The notes beneath the pieces are model-generated. The model was not told the origin of the DNA, did no database searches, and worked only from the letters and a program-made list of their open reading frames with translations. Shown piece after piece: positions 11,132 to 25,600 of a DNA stretch of 64,000 nt. The stretch's first letter is position 1, and each line of letters starts with the position of its first letter. A program made the translations under genes and the position numbers. The DNA comes from Actinernus sp. WN-2022 (lineage: Eukaryota > Cnidaria > Anthozoa > Actiniaria > Actinernidae): contig JAOWCC010000411.1 of assembly GCA_030867875.1 (NCBI GenBank), forward strand, positions 1-64,000, written 5' to 3'.

Positions 11132-13066
11132 CCTGATTCATCATTCATCATTCCTGATTCGTCATTCATCATTCCTGATTCATCATTCCTGATTCCTGAT
11201 TCCTGATTCATCATTCCTAATTCCTGATTCCTGATTCATCATTCCTGATTCATTATTCCTGATTCATCATTCCTGATTCATCATTCCTGATTCCTGATTG
11301 CTGATTCATCATTCCTGATTCATCATTCCTGATTCATCATTCGTCATTCCTGATTCATCATTCCTGATTCCTGATTCATCATTCATGATTCCTGATTCAT
11401 CATTCCTGATTCCTGATTCATCATTCCTGATTCCTGATTCATCATTCCTGATTCCTGATTCATCATTCCTGATTCATGATTCACCATTCCTGATTCCTGA
11501 TTCATCATTCCTCTTTCCTGATTCATCATTCCTGATTCCTGATTCATCATTCCTCATTCCTGATTCATCATTCCTCATTCCTGATTCATCAATCCTCATT
11601 CCTGATTCATCATTCCTGATTCCTGATTGATCATACCTCTTTCCTGATTGATCATTCCTCATTCCTGATTCATCATTCCTGATTCCTGATTCATCATTCC
11701 TGATTCATCATTCCTGATTCCTGATTCCTGATTCATCATTCCTGATTCATCATTCCTGATTCATCATTCCTGATTCCTGATTCCTGATTCATCATTCTTG
11801 ATTCCTGATTCATCATTCCTGATTCAACATTCATCATTCCTGATTCATCATTGCTGATTCCTGATTCATCATTCCTGATTCATCATTCCTGATTCCTGAT
11901 TCATCATTCCTGATTCATCATTCCTGATTCATCATTCCTGATTCCTGTTTCATCATTCCTGATTCCTGATTCATCATTCCTGATTCATGATTCACCATTA
12001 CTGATTCCTGATTCGTCATTCCTCTTTCCTGATTCATCATTCATCATTCCTGATTCATCATTCATCATTCCTGATTCGTCATTCATCATTCCTGATTCAT
12101 CATTCCTGATTCCTGATTCCTGATTCATCATTCCTGATTCCTGATTCCTGATTCATCATTCCTGATTCATCATTCCTGATTCATCATTCCTGATTCCTGA
12201 TTCATCATTCCAGATTCATCATTCATCATTCCTGATTCATCATTCCTGATTCCTGATTCATCATTGCTGATTCCTGATTCATCATTCATCATTGCTGATT
12301 CATCATTCATCATTCCTGATTCCTGATTCGTCATTCCTGATTCATCATTCATCATTCCTGATTCCTGATTCCTGATTCATCATTCCTGATTCATCATTCC
12401 TGATTCATCATTGCTGATTCGTCATTCCTGATTCCTGATTCATCATTCCAGATTCATCATTCATCATTCCTGATTCATCATTGCTGATTCCTGATTCCTG
12501 ATTCATCATTGCTGATTCCTGATTCATCATTCCTGATTCATCATTCATCATTCCTGATTCCTGATTCGTCATTCCTGATTCATCATTCATCATTCCTGAT
12601 TCATCATTGCTGATTCCTGATTCATCATTCATCATTGCTGATTCCTGATTCATCATTCCTGATTCATCATTCATCATTCCTGATTCCTGATTCGTCATTC
12701 CTGATTCATCATTCTTCATTCCTGATTCATCATTCCTGAATCATCATTCCTGATTCCTGATTCATCATTCCTGATTCCTGATTCATCATTCCTGATTCAT
12801 CATTCCTGATTCATCATTCCTGATTCATCATTCCTGATTACTGACTCATCATTCATCATTCCTGATTCATCATTCCTTATTCCTGATTCATCATTCCTGA
12901 TTCTTGATTCCTGATTCATCATTCCTGATTCATCATTCCTGATTCATCAGTCATCATACCTGATTCATCATTCCTTATTCCTGATTCATCATTCCTGATT
13001 CCTGATTCATCATTCATCATTCCTGATTCATCATTCATCATTCATCATTCCTGATTCGTCATTCAT
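10890..13066. repeat. Heptamer segment 5
   Basis: Pure 7-bp array. Its first part repeats segment 3 at offset 7,190 bp, including the ttccttattcctg and ttcctaattcc landmarks. From about 11,340 an extra stretch raises the offset to 7,337 bp (21 more heptamers). The later part, with the attccag/attgctg/attcgtc cluster at 12,170-12,720, recurs 6,222 bp downstream. Open minus frames at 12,170-12,355 and 12,408-12,719 are periodicity artefacts. Confidence 0.94.
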
Positions 13067-13294
13067 CTATGAATTTGCTGGAATCTATGAATTTGCTGGC
13101 AAGATGGAATCTCTCCGTTTGAGAATTTTACGGCACATTGAACGTTTTTAATATTAGCTCGCGGTCAGGAATCTATTAATTTGCTGGAAAGATGGAATCT
13201 CTCCGTTTGAGAATTTTACGGCGCATTGAACGTTTTTAATATTAGCTCGCGGTCAGGAATCTATTAATTTGCTGGAAAGATGGAATGACTCCGT
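13067..13294. repeat. 88-bp satellite block 5 (2 monomers)
   Basis: The 228 bp are an 18-bp partial start, two complete monomers and the 34-bp tail. Entry and exit junctions are identical to those of block 2. The second monomer carries ggcgcattg, shared with blocks 7, 8 and 9, so the short blocks form a sub-lineage that probably arose by loss of seven monomers from a nine-monomer block. Confidence 0.95.
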
Positions 13295-16268
13295 CATTCC
13301 TGACTCCTGACTCATCATTCATCATTCCTGATTCATCATTCCTGATTCCTGATTCATCATTCCTGATTCCTGATTCATCATTCCTGATTCCTGATTCATC
13401 ATTCATCATTCCTGATTCCTGATTCATCATTCCTGATTACTGATTCCTGATTCATCATTCCTGATTCATAATTCCTGTTTCATCATTCATCATTCATCAT
13501 TCCTTATTCCTGATTCATCATTCCTGATTCCTGATTCATCATTCATCATTCATCATTCCTGATTCATCATTTATCATTCCTGATTCGTCATTCATCATTC
13601 CTGATTCATCATTCCTGATTCCTGATTCCTGATTCATCATTCCTGATTCCTGATTCCTGATTCATCATTCCTGATTCATTATTCCTGATTCATCATTCAT
13701 CATTCCTGATTCATCCTTCCTGATTCCTGATTCATTATTCCTGATTGATCATTCCTGACTCATCATTCGTCATTCCTGATTCATCATTCCTGATTCCTGA
13801 TTCATCCTTCATGATTCCTGATTCATCATTCCTGATTCCTGATTCATCATTCCTGATTCCTGATTCATCATTCCTGATTCCTGATTCATCATTCCTGATT
13901 CATGATTCACCATTCCTGATTCCTGATTCATCATTCCTCTTTCCTGATTCATCATTCCTGATTCCTGATTCATCATTCCTGATTCCTGATTCATCATTCG
14001 TCATTCCTGATTCATCAATCCTCATTCCTGATTCATCATTCCTCATTCCTGATTGATCATGCCTCTTTCCTGATTGATCATTCCTCATTCCTGATTCATC
14101 ATTCCTGATTCCTGATTCCTGATTAATCACTCCTGATTCCTGATTACTGATTCCTGATTCATCATTCCTGATTCATCATTGCTGATTCCTGATTCATCAT
14201 TGCTGATTCCTAATTCATCATTCATCATTCCTGATTCCTGATTCATCATTCCTGATTCATCATTCATCATTCCTGATTCATCATTGCTGATTCCTGACTC
14301 ATCATTCATCATTCCTGATTCATCATTCCTGATTCCTGATTCATCATTCCTGATTCCTGATTCATCATTCATCATTCCTGATTCCTGATTCATCATTCCT
14401 GATTACTGATTCCTGATTCATCATTCCTGATTCATAATTCCTGATTCATCATTCATCATCCTGATTCATCATTCCTTATTCCTGATTCATCATTCCTGAT
14501 TCCTGATTCATCATTCATCATTCATCATTCCTGATTCATCATTCATCATTCCTGATTCGTCATTCATCATTCCTAATTCATCATTCCTGATTCCTGATTC
14601 CTGATTCATCATTCCTGATTCCTGATTCCTGATTCATCATTCCTGATTCATTATTCCTGATTCATCATTCATCATTCCTGATTCATCATTCCTGATTCCT
14701 GATTCCTGATTCATCATTCCTGATTCATCATTCCTGATTCATCATTCGTCATTCCTGATTCATCATTCCTGATTCCTGATTCATCATTCATGATTCCTGA
14801 TTCATCATTCCTGATTCCTGATTCATCATTCCTGATTCCTGATTCATCATTCCTGATTCCTGATTCATCATTCCTGATTCCTGATTCATCATTCATCATT
14901 CATCATTCCTGATTCATCATTCATCATTCCTGATTCGTCATTCATCATTCCTGATTCCTGATTCATCATTCCTGATTCATCATTCCTGATTCCTGATTCC
15001 TGATTCATCATTCCTGATTCATCATTCCTGATTCATCATTCCTGATTCCTGATTCCTGATTCATCATTCTTGATTCCTGATTCATCATTCCTGATTCATC
15101 ATTCATCATTCCTGATTCATCATTGCTGATTCCTGATTCATCATTCCTGATTCATCATTCCTGATTCCTGATTCATCATTCCTGATTCATCATTCCTGAT
15201 TCATCATTCCTGATTCCTGTTTCATCATTCCTGATTCCTGATTCATCATTCCTGATTCATGATTCACCATTCCTGATTCCTGATTCGTCATTCCTCTTTC
15301 CTGATTCATCATTCATCATTCCTGATTCATCATTCATCATTCCTGATTCGTCATTCATCATTCCTGATTCATCATTCCTGATTCCTGATTCCTGATTCAT
15401 CATTCCTGATTCCTGATTCCTGATTCATCATTCCTGATTCATCATTCCTGATTCATCATTCCTGATTCCTGATTCATCATTCCAGATTCATCATTCATCA
15501 TTCCTGATTCATCATTCCTGATTCCTGATTCATCATTGCTGATTCCTGATTCATCATTCATCATTGCTGATTCATCATTCATCATTCCTGATTCCTGATT
15601 CGTCATTCCTGATTCATCATTCATCATTCCTGATTCCTGATTCCTGATTCATCATTCCTGATTCATCATTGCTGATTCATCATTCCTGATTCCTGATTCC
15701 TCATTCCAGATTCATCATTCATCATTCCTGATTCATCATTGCTGATTCCTGATTCCTGATTCATCATTGCTGATTCCTGATTCATCATTCCTGATTCATC
15801 ATTCATCATTCCTGATTCCTGATTCGTCATTCCTGATTCATCATTCATCATTCCTGATTCATCATTGCTGATTCCTGATTCATCATTCATCATTCCTGAT
15901 TCATCATTCATCATTCCTGATTCGTCATTCATCATTCCTGATTCATCATTCCTGATTCCTGATTCCTGATTCATCATTCCTGATTCCTGATTCCTGATTC
16001 ATCATTCCTGATTCATCATTCTTGATTCATCATTCATCATTCATCATTCCTGATTCCTGATTCATCATTCCTGATTCATCATTCATCATTCCTGATTCAT
16101 CATTGCTGATTCCTGATTCATCATTCCTGATTCCTCATTCCTGATTCATCAGTCATCATACCTGATTCATCATTCCTTATTCCGGATTCATCATTCCTGA
16201 TTCCTGATTCATCATTCATCATTCCTGATTCATCATTCATCATTCATCATTCCTGATTCGTCATTCAT
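13295..16268. repeat. Heptamer segment 6
   Basis: Pure 7-bp array. Landmarks include tcatccttcc near 13,714, the six-base phase slip catcatcctg near 14,456, and the attccag/attgctg cluster at 15,480-15,790. The phase slip recurs near 20,540, 24,806 and 28,065, tying this segment to segments 8, 9 and 10. The longest open frames are plus 13,745-14,056 and minus 15,666-15,977 (103 codons each), both from 21-bp periodicity. Confidence 0.94.
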
Positions 16269-17111
16269 CTATGAATTTGCTGGAATCTATGAATTTGCTG
16301 GCAAGATGGAATCTCTCCGTTTGAGAATTTTACGGCACATTGAACGTTTTTAATATTAGCTCGCGGTCAGGAATCTATTAATTTGCTGGAAAGATGGAAT
16401 CTCTCCGTTTGAGAATTATACGGCACATTGAACGTTTTTAATATTAGCTCGCGATCAGGAATCTATTAATTTGCTGGAAAGATGGAATCCCTACGTTTGA
16501 GAATTTTACGGCACATTGAACGTTTTTAATATTAGCTCGCGGTCAGGAATCTATTAATTTGCTGGAAAGATGGAATCTCTCCGTTTGAGAATTTTACGGC
16601 ACATTGAACGTTTTTAATATTACCTCGCGATCAGGAATCTATGAATTTGCTGGAAAGATGGAATCTCTCCGTTTGAGAATTTTACGGCACATTGAACTTT
16701 TTTTTATTAGCTCGCGGTCAGGAATCTATGAATTTGCTGGAAAGATGGAATCTCTCCGTTTGAGAATTTTACGGCACATTGAACGTTTTTAATATTAGCT
16801 CGCGTTCAGGAATCTATTAATTTGCTGGAAAGATGGAATCTCTCCGTTTGAGAATTTTACGGCACATTCAACGTTTTTAATATTAGCTCGCGAGCAGGAA
16901 TCTATGAATTTGCTGGAAAGATGGAATCTCTCCGTTTGAGAATTTTACGGCACATTTAACGTTTTTAATATTAGCTCGCGATCAGGAATCTATGAATTTG
17001 CTGGAAAGATGGAATCTCTCCGTTTGAGAATTTTACGGCACATTGAACGATTTTAATATTAGCTCGCGGTCAGGAATCTATTAATTTGCTGGAAAGATGG
17101 AATGACTCCGT
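16269..17111. repeat. 88-bp satellite block 6 (9 monomers, 18-bp partial start)
   Basis: Third 843-bp copy of the block 2 / block 4 type, 6,222 bp after block 4. The internal order of variants is the same (tccctacg, tacctcgcg, cattcaacg, gcgagcagg, catttaacg). It has gcgatcaggaatctatg near 16,978, where blocks 2 and 4 have aggaatgtatg. Confidence 0.95.
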
Positions 17112-17321
17112 CATTCCTGACTCCTGACTCATCATTCATCATTCCTGATTCCTGATTCATCATTCCTGATTCCTGATTCATCATTCATCATTCCTGATTC
17201 CTGATTCATCATTCCTGATTACTGATTCCTGATTCATCATTCCTGATTCATAATTCCTGATTCATCATTCATCATTCCTGATTCATCATTCCTTATTCCT
17301 GATTCATCATTCCTGATTCCT

Positions 17322-17353
<32 letters not shown>

Positions 17354-19204
17354 CCTGATTCATCATTCATCATTCCTGATTCGTCATTCATCATTCCTGA
17401 TTCATCATTCCTGATTCCTGATTCCTGATTCATCATTCCTAATTCCTGATTCATCATTCCTGATTCATTATTCCTGATTCATCATTCATCATTCCTGATT
17501 CATCATTCCTGATTCCTGATTGCTGATTCATCATTCCTGATTCATCATTCCTGATTCATCATTCGTCATTCCTGATTCATCATTCCTGATTCCTGATTCA
17601 TCATTCATGATTCCTGATTCATCATTCCTGATTCCTGATTCATCATTCCTGATTCCTGATTCATCATTCCTGATTCCTGATTCATCATTCCTGATTCATG
17701 ATTCACCATTCCTGATTCCTGATTCATCATTCCTCTTTCCTGATTCATCATTCCTGATTCCTGATTCATCATTCCTGATTCCTGATTCATCATTCCTCAT
17801 TCCTGATTCATCAATCCTCATTCCTGATTCATCATTCCTGATTCCTGATTGATCATACCTCTTTCCTGATTGATCATTCCTCATTCCTGATTCATCATTC
17901 CTGATTCCTGATTCATCATTCCTGATTCATCATTCCTGATTCCTGATTCCTGATTCATCATTCCTGATTCATCATTCCTGATTCATCATTCCTGATTCCT
18001 GATTCCTGATTCATCATTCTTGATTCCTGATTCATCATTCCTGATTCATCATTCATCATTCCTGATTCATCATTGCTGATTCCTGATTCATCATTCCTGA
18101 TTCATCATTGCTGATTCCTGATTCATCATTCCTGATTCATCATTCCTGATTCATCATTCCTGATTCCTGTTTCATCATTCCTGATTCCTGATTCATCATT
18201 CCTGATTCATGATTCACCATTCCTGATTCCTGATTCGTCATTCCTCTTTCCTGATTCATCATTCATCATTCCTGATTCATCATTCATCATTCCTGATTCG
18301 TCATTCATCATTCCTGATTCATCATTCCTGATTCCTGATTCCTGATTCATCATTCCTGATTCCTGATTCCTGATTCATCATTCCTGATTCATCATTCCTG
18401 ATTCATCATTCCTGATTCCTGATTCATCATTCCAGATTCATCATTCATCATTCCTGATTCATCATTCCTGATTCCTGATTCATCATTGCTGATTCCTGAT
18501 TCATCATTCATCATTGCTGATTCATCATTCATCATTCCTGATTCCTGATTCGTCATTCCTGATTCATCATTCATCATTCCTGATTCCTGATTCCTGATTC
18601 ATCATTCCTGATTCATCATTCCTGATTCATCATTGCTGATTCCTGATTCATCATTTCTGATTCATCATTCATCATTGCTGATTCCTGATTCGTCATTCCT
18701 GATTCATCATTCATCATTCCTGATTCATCATTGCTGATTCCTGATTCATCATTCATCATTGCTGATTCCTGATTCATCATTCCTGATTCATCATTCATCA
18801 TTCCTGATTCCTGATTCGTCATTCCTGATTCATCATTCTTCATTCCTGATTCATCATTCCTGAATCATCATTCCTGATTCCTGATTCATCATTCCTGATT
18901 CCTGATTCATCATTCCTGATTCATCATTCCTGATTCATCATTCCTGATTCATCATTCCTGATTACTGACTCATCATTCATCATTCCTGATTCATCATTCC
19001 TTATTCCTGATTCATCATTCCTGATTCTTGATTCCTGATTCATCATTCCTGATTCATCATTCCTGATTCATCATTCCTGATTCATCAGTCATCATACCTG
19101 ATTCATCATTCCTTATTCCTGATTCATCATTCCTGATTCCTGATTCATCATTCATCATTCCTGATTCATCATTCATCATTCATCATTCCTGATTCGTCAT
19201 TCAT
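17112..19204. repeat. Heptamer segment 7 (copy of segment 5)
   Basis: Heptamer order follows segment 5 at offset 6,222 bp (for example minus frames at 12,170 and 18,392), later 6,208 bp after the loss of two heptamers. Between about 18,640 and 18,720 the word order departs from the other copies and the copy is shortened relative to 12,408-12,719. Only heptamers are seen. Confidence 0.94.
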
Positions 19205-19431
19205 CTATGAATTTGCTGGAATCTATGAATTTGCTGGCAAGATGGAATCTCTCCGTTGAGAATTTTACGGCACATTGAACGTTTTTAATATTAGCTCGCG
19301 GTCAGGAATCTATTAATTTGCTGGAAAGATGGAATCTCTCCGTTTGAGAATTTTACGGCGCATTGAACGTTTTTAATATTAGCTCGCGGTCAGGAATCTA
19401 TTAATTTGCTGGAAAGATGGAATGACTCCGT
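19205..19431. repeat. 88-bp satellite block 7 (2 monomers, 1-bp deletion)
   Basis: Same as block 5 except for one missing t in ctccgttgag near 19,250, giving 227 bp. Shared entry, exit and ggcgcattg variant. The deletion is in a homopolymer and could be real or a consensus error. Confidence 0.94.
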
Positions 19432-22428
19432 CATTCCTGACTCCTGACTCATCATTCATCATTCCTGATTCATCATTCCTGATTCCTGATTCATCATTCC
19501 TGATTCCTGATTCATCATTCCTGATTCCTGATTCATCATTCATCATTCCTGATTCCTGATTCATCATTCCTGATTACTGATTCCTGATTCATCATTCCTG
19601 ATTCATAATTCCTGATTCATCATTCATCATTCATCATTCCTTATTCCTGATTCATCATTCCTGATTCCTGATTCATCATTCATCATTCATCATTCCTGAT
19701 TCATCATTCATCATTCCTGATTCGTCATTCATCATTCCTGATTCATCATTCCTGATTCTGATTCCTGATTCATCATTCCTGATTCCTGATTCCTGATTCA
19801 TCATTCCTGATTCATTATTCCTGATTCATCATTCATCATTCCTGATTCATCCTTCCTGATTCCTGATTCATTATTCCTGATTGATCATTCCTGATTCATC
19901 ATTCGTCATTCCTGATTCATCATTCCTGATTCCTGATTCATCATTCCTGATTCAACATTCATCATTCCTGATTCATCATTCCTGATTCATGATTCACCAT
20001 TCTGATTCCTGATTCATCATTCCTCTTTCCTGATTCATCATTCCTGATTCCTGATTCATCATTCCTGATTCCTGATTCATCATTCGTCATTCCTGATTCA
20101 TCAATCCTCATTCCTGATTCATCATTCCTCATTCCTGATTGATCATGCCTCTTTCCTGATTGATCATTCCTCATTCCTGATTCATCATTCCTGATTCCTG
20201 ATTCTGCTAATCACTCCTGATTCCTGATTACTGATTCCTGATTCATCATTCCTGATTCATCATTCCTGATTCCTGATTCATCATTGCTGATTCCTGATTC
20301 ATCATTCATCATTCCTGATTCCTGATTCATCATTCCTGATTCATCATTCATCATTCCTGATTCATCATTGCTGATTCCTGACTCATCATTCATCATTCCT
20401 GATTCATCATTCCTGATTCCTGATTCATCATTCCTGATTCCTGATTCATCATTCATCATTCCTGATTCCTGATTCATCATTCCTGATTACTGATTCCTGA
20501 TTCATCATTCCTGATTCATAATTCCTGATTCATCATTCATCATCCTGATTCATCATTCCTTATTCCTGATTCATCATTCCTGATTCCTGATTCATCATTC
20601 ATCATTCATCATTCCTGATTCATCATTCATCATTCCTGATTCGTCATTCATCATTCCTAATTCATCATTCCTGATTCCTGATTCCTGATTCATCATTCCT
20701 GATTCCTGATTCCTGATTCATCATTCCTGATTCATTATTCCTGATTCATCATTCATCATTCCTGATTCATCATTCCTGATTCCTGATCCTGATTCATCAT
20801 TCCTGATTCATCATTCCTGATTCATCATTCGTCATTCCTGATTCATCATTCCTGATTCCTGATTCATCATTCATGATTCCTTATTCATCATTCCTGATTC
20901 CTGATTCATCATTCCTGATTCCTGATTCATCATTCCTGATTCCTGATTCATCATTCCTGATTCCTGATTCATCATTCATCATTCATCATTCCTGATTCAT
21001 CATTCATCATTCCTGATTCGTCATTCATCATTCCTGATTCCTGATTCATCATTCCTGATTCATCATTCCTGATTCCTGATTCCTGATTCATCATTCCTGA
21101 TTCATCATTCCTGATTCATCATTCCTGATTCCTGATTCCTGATTCATCATTCTTGATTCCTGATTCATCATTCCTGATTCATCATTCATCATTCCTGATT
21201 CATCATTGCTGATTCCTGATTCATCATTCCTGATTCATCATTCCTGATTCCTGATTCATCATTCCTGATTCATCATTCCTGATTCATCATTCCTGATTCC
21301 TGTTTCATCATTCCTGATTCCTGATTCATCATTCCTGATTCATGATTCACCATTCCTGATTCCTGATTCGTCATTCCTCTTTCCTGATTCATCATTCATC
21401 ATTCCTGATTCATCATTCATCATTCCTGATTCGTCATTCATCATTCCTGATTCATCATTCCTGATTCCTGATTCCTGATTCATCATTCCTGATTCCTGAT
21501 TCCTGATTCATCATTCCTGATTCATCATTCCTGATTCATCATTCCTGATTCCTGATTCATCATTCCAGATTCATCATTCATCATTCCTGATTCATCATTC
21601 CTGATTCCTGATTCATCATTGCTGATTCCTGATTCATCATTCATCATTGCTGATTCATCATTCATCATTCCTGATTCCTGATTCGTCATTCCTGATTCAT
21701 CATTCATCATTCCTGATTCCTGATTCCTGATTCATCATTCCTGATTCATCATTGCTGATTCATCATTCCTGGTTCCTGATTCATCATTCCAGATTCATCA
21801 TTCATCATTCCTGATTCATCATTGCTGATTCCTGATTCCTGATTCATCATTGCTGATTCCTGATTCATCATTCCTGATTCATCATTCATCATTCCTGATT
21901 CCTGATTCGTCATTCCTGATTCATCATTCATCATTCCTGATTCATCATTGCTGATTCCTGATTCATCATTCATCATTGCTGATTCCTGATTCATCATTCC
22001 TGATTCATCATTCATCATTCCTGATTCCTGATTCGTCATTCCTGATTCATCATTCTTCATTCCTGATTCATCATTCCTGAATCATCATTCCTGATTCCTG
22101 ATTCATCATTCCTGATTCCTGATTCATCATTCCTGATTCCTGATTCATCATTCCTGATTCATCATTCCTGATTCATCATTCCTGATTCATCATTCCTGAT
22201 TACTGACTCATCATTCATCATTTCTGATTCATCATTCCTTATTCCTGATTCATCATTCCTGATTCTTGATTCCTGATTCATCATTCCTGATTCATCATTC
22301 CTGATTCATCAGTCATCATACCTGATTCATCATTCCTTATTCCTGATTCATCATTCCTGATTCCTGATTCATCATTCATCATTCCTGATTCATCATTCAT
22401 CATTCATCATTCCTGATTCGTCATTCAT
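19432..22428. repeat. Heptamer segment 8
   Basis: Pure 7-bp array closely following segment 6. It has several phase breaks that segment 6 lacks: ttcctgattctgattcc near 19,750, ccattctgattcc near 19,997, gattctgctaatcac near 20,200 and cctgatcctg near 20,784. The words ttcaacattcatc near 19,950 and catcatcctg near 20,540 are further landmarks. From about 21,500 it repeats the attccag/attgctg cluster. No gene or element is seen. Confidence 0.93.
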
Positions 22429-22656
22429 CTATGAATTTGCTGGAATCTATGAATTTGCTGGCAAGATGGAATCTCTCCGTTTGAGAATTTTACGGCACAT
22501 TGAACGTTTTTAATATTAGCTCGCGGTCAGGAATCTATTAATTTGCTGGAAAGATGGAATCTCTCCGTTTGAGAATTTTACGGCGCATTGAACGTTTTTA
22601 ATATTAGCTCGCGGTCAGGAATCTATTAATTTGCTGGAAAGATGGAATGACTCCGT
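22429..22656. repeat. 88-bp satellite block 8 (2 monomers)
   Basis: Same structure and length as block 5 (18 + 2 x 88 + 34 bp), with the ggcgcattg marker and identical junction palindromes. Confidence 0.95.
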
Positions 22657-25600
22657 CATTCCTGACTCCTGACTCATCATTCATCATTCCTGATTCATCA
22701 TTCCTGATTCCTGATTCATCATTCCTGATTCCTGATTCATCATTCCTGATTCCTGATTCATCATTCATCATTCCTGATTCCTGATTCATCATTCCTGATT
22801 ACTGATTCCTGATTCATCATTCCTGATTCATAATTCCTGATTCATCATTCATCATTCATCATTCCTTATTCCTGATTCATCATTCCTGATTCCTGATTCA
22901 TCATTCATCATTCATCATTCCTGATTCATCATTCATCATTCCTGATTCGTCATTCATCATTCCTGATTCATCATTCCTGATTCCTGATTCCTGATTCATC
23001 ATTCCTGATTCCTGATTCCTGATTCATCATTCCTGATTCATTATTCCTGATTCATCATTCATCATTCCTGATTCATCCTTCCTGATTCCTGATTCATTAT
23101 TCCTGATTCATCATTCCTGATTCATCATTCGTCATTCCTGATTCATCATTCCTGATTCCTGATTCATCCTTCATGATTCCTGATTCATCATTCCTGATTC
23201 CTGATTCATCATTCCTGATTCCTGATTCATCATTCCTGATTCCTGATTCATCATTCCTGATTCATGATTCACCATTCCTGATTCCTGATTCATCATTCCT
23301 CTTTCCTGATTCATCATTCCTGATTCCTGATTCATCATTCCTGATTCCTGATTCATCATTCCTCATTCCTGATTCATCAATCCTCATTCCTGATTCATCA
23401 TTCCTCATTCCTGATTGATCATGCCTCTTTCCTGATTGATCATTCCTCATTCCTGATTCATCATTCCTGATTCCTGATTCCTGATTAATCACTCCTGATT
23501 CCTGATTACTGATTCCTGATTCATCATTCCTGATTCATCATTCCTGATTCCTGATTCATCATTGCTGATTCCTGATTCATCATTCATCATTCCTGATTCC
23601 TGATTCATCATTCCTGATTCATCATTCATCATTCCTGATTCATCATTGCTGATTCCTGACTCATCATTCATCATTCCTGATTCATCATTCCTGATTCCTG
23701 ATTCATCATTCCTGATTCCTGATTCATCATTCCTGATTCCTGATTCATCATTCATCATTCCTGATTCCTGATTCATCATTCCTGATTACTGATTCCTGAT
23801 TCATCATTCCTGATTCATAATTCCTGATTCATCATTCATCATTCATCATTCCTTATTCCTGATTCATCATTCCTGATTCCTGATTCATCATTCATCATTC
23901 ATCATTCCTGATTCATCATTCATCATTCCTGATTCGTCATTCATCATTCCTGATTCATCATTCCTGATTCCTGATTCCTGATTCATCATTCCTGATTCCT
24001 GATTCCTGATTCATCATTCCTGATTCATTATTCCTGATTCATCATTCATCATTCCTGATTCATCCTTCCTGATTCCTGATTCATTATTCCTGATTCATCA
24101 TTCCTGATTCATCATTCGTCATTCCTGATTCATCATTCCTGATTCCTGATTCATCCTTCATGATTCCTGATTCATCATTCCTGATTCCTGATTCATCATT
24201 CCTGATTCCTGATTCATCATTCCTGATTCCTGATTCATCATTCCTGATTCATGATTCACCATTCCTGATTCCTGATTCATCATTCCTCTTTCCTGATTCA
24301 TCATTCCTGATTCCTGATTCATCATTCCTGATTCCTGATTCATCATTCCTCATTCCTGATTCATCAATCCTCATTCCTGATTCATCATTCCTCATTCCTG
24401 ATTGATCATGCCTCTTTCCTGATTGATCATTCCTCATTCCTGATTCATCATTCCTGATTCCTGATTCCTGATTAATCACTCCTGATTCCTGATTACTGAT
24501 TCCTGATTCATCATTCCTGATTCATCATTCCTGATTCCTGATTCATCATTGCTGATTCCTGATTCATCATTCATCATTCCTGATTCCTGATTCATCATTC
24601 CTGATTCATCATTCATCATTCCTGATTCATCATTGCTGATTCCTGACTCATCATTCATCATTCCTGATTCATCATTCCTGATTCCTGATTCATCATTCCT
24701 GATTCCTGATTCATCATTCATCATTCCTGATTCCTGATTCATCATTCCTGATTACTGATTCCTGATTCATCATTCCTGATTCATAATTCCTGATTCATCA
24801 TTCATCATCCTGATTCATCATTCCTTATTCCTGATTCATCATTCCTGATTCCTGATTCATCATTCATCATTCATCATTCCTGATTCATCATTCATCATTC
24901 CTGATTCGTCATTCATCATTCCTAATTCATCATTCCTGATTCCTGATTCCTGATTCATCATTCCTGATTCCTGATTCCTGATTCATCATTCCTGATTCAT
25001 TATTCCTGATTCATCATTCATCATTCCTGATTCATCATTCCTGATTCCTGATTCCTGATTCATCATTCCTGATTCATCATTCCTGATTCATCATTCGTCA
25101 TTCCTGATTCATCATTCGTCATTCCTGATTCATCATTCCTGATTCCTGATTCATCATTCATGATTCCTGATTCATCATTCCTGATTCCTGATTCATCATT
25201 CCTGATTCCTGATTCATCATTCCTGATTCCTGATTCATCATTCCTGATTCCTGATTCATCATTCATCATTCATCATTCCTGATTCATCATTCATCATTCC
25301 TGATTCGTCATTCATCATTCCTGATTCCTGATTCATCATTCCTGATTCATCATTCCTGATTCCTGATTCCTGATTCATCATTCCTGATTCATCATTCCTG
25401 ATTCAACATTCCTGATTCCTGATTCCTGATTCATCATTCTTGATTCCTGATTCATCATTCCTGATTCATCATTCATCATTCCTGATTCATCATTGCTGAT
25501 TCCTGATTCATCATTCCTGATTCATCATTCCTGATTCCTGATTCATCATTCCTGATTCATCATTCCTGATTCATCATTCCTGATTCCTGTTTCATCATTC

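Noticed and set aside
13242..13430. 62-codon minus frame running from heptamers into an 88-bp block, also at 19,379, 22,604 and 26,870
   Set aside because: It spans the exit junction and is open by chance; it repeats only because the junction is duplicated.
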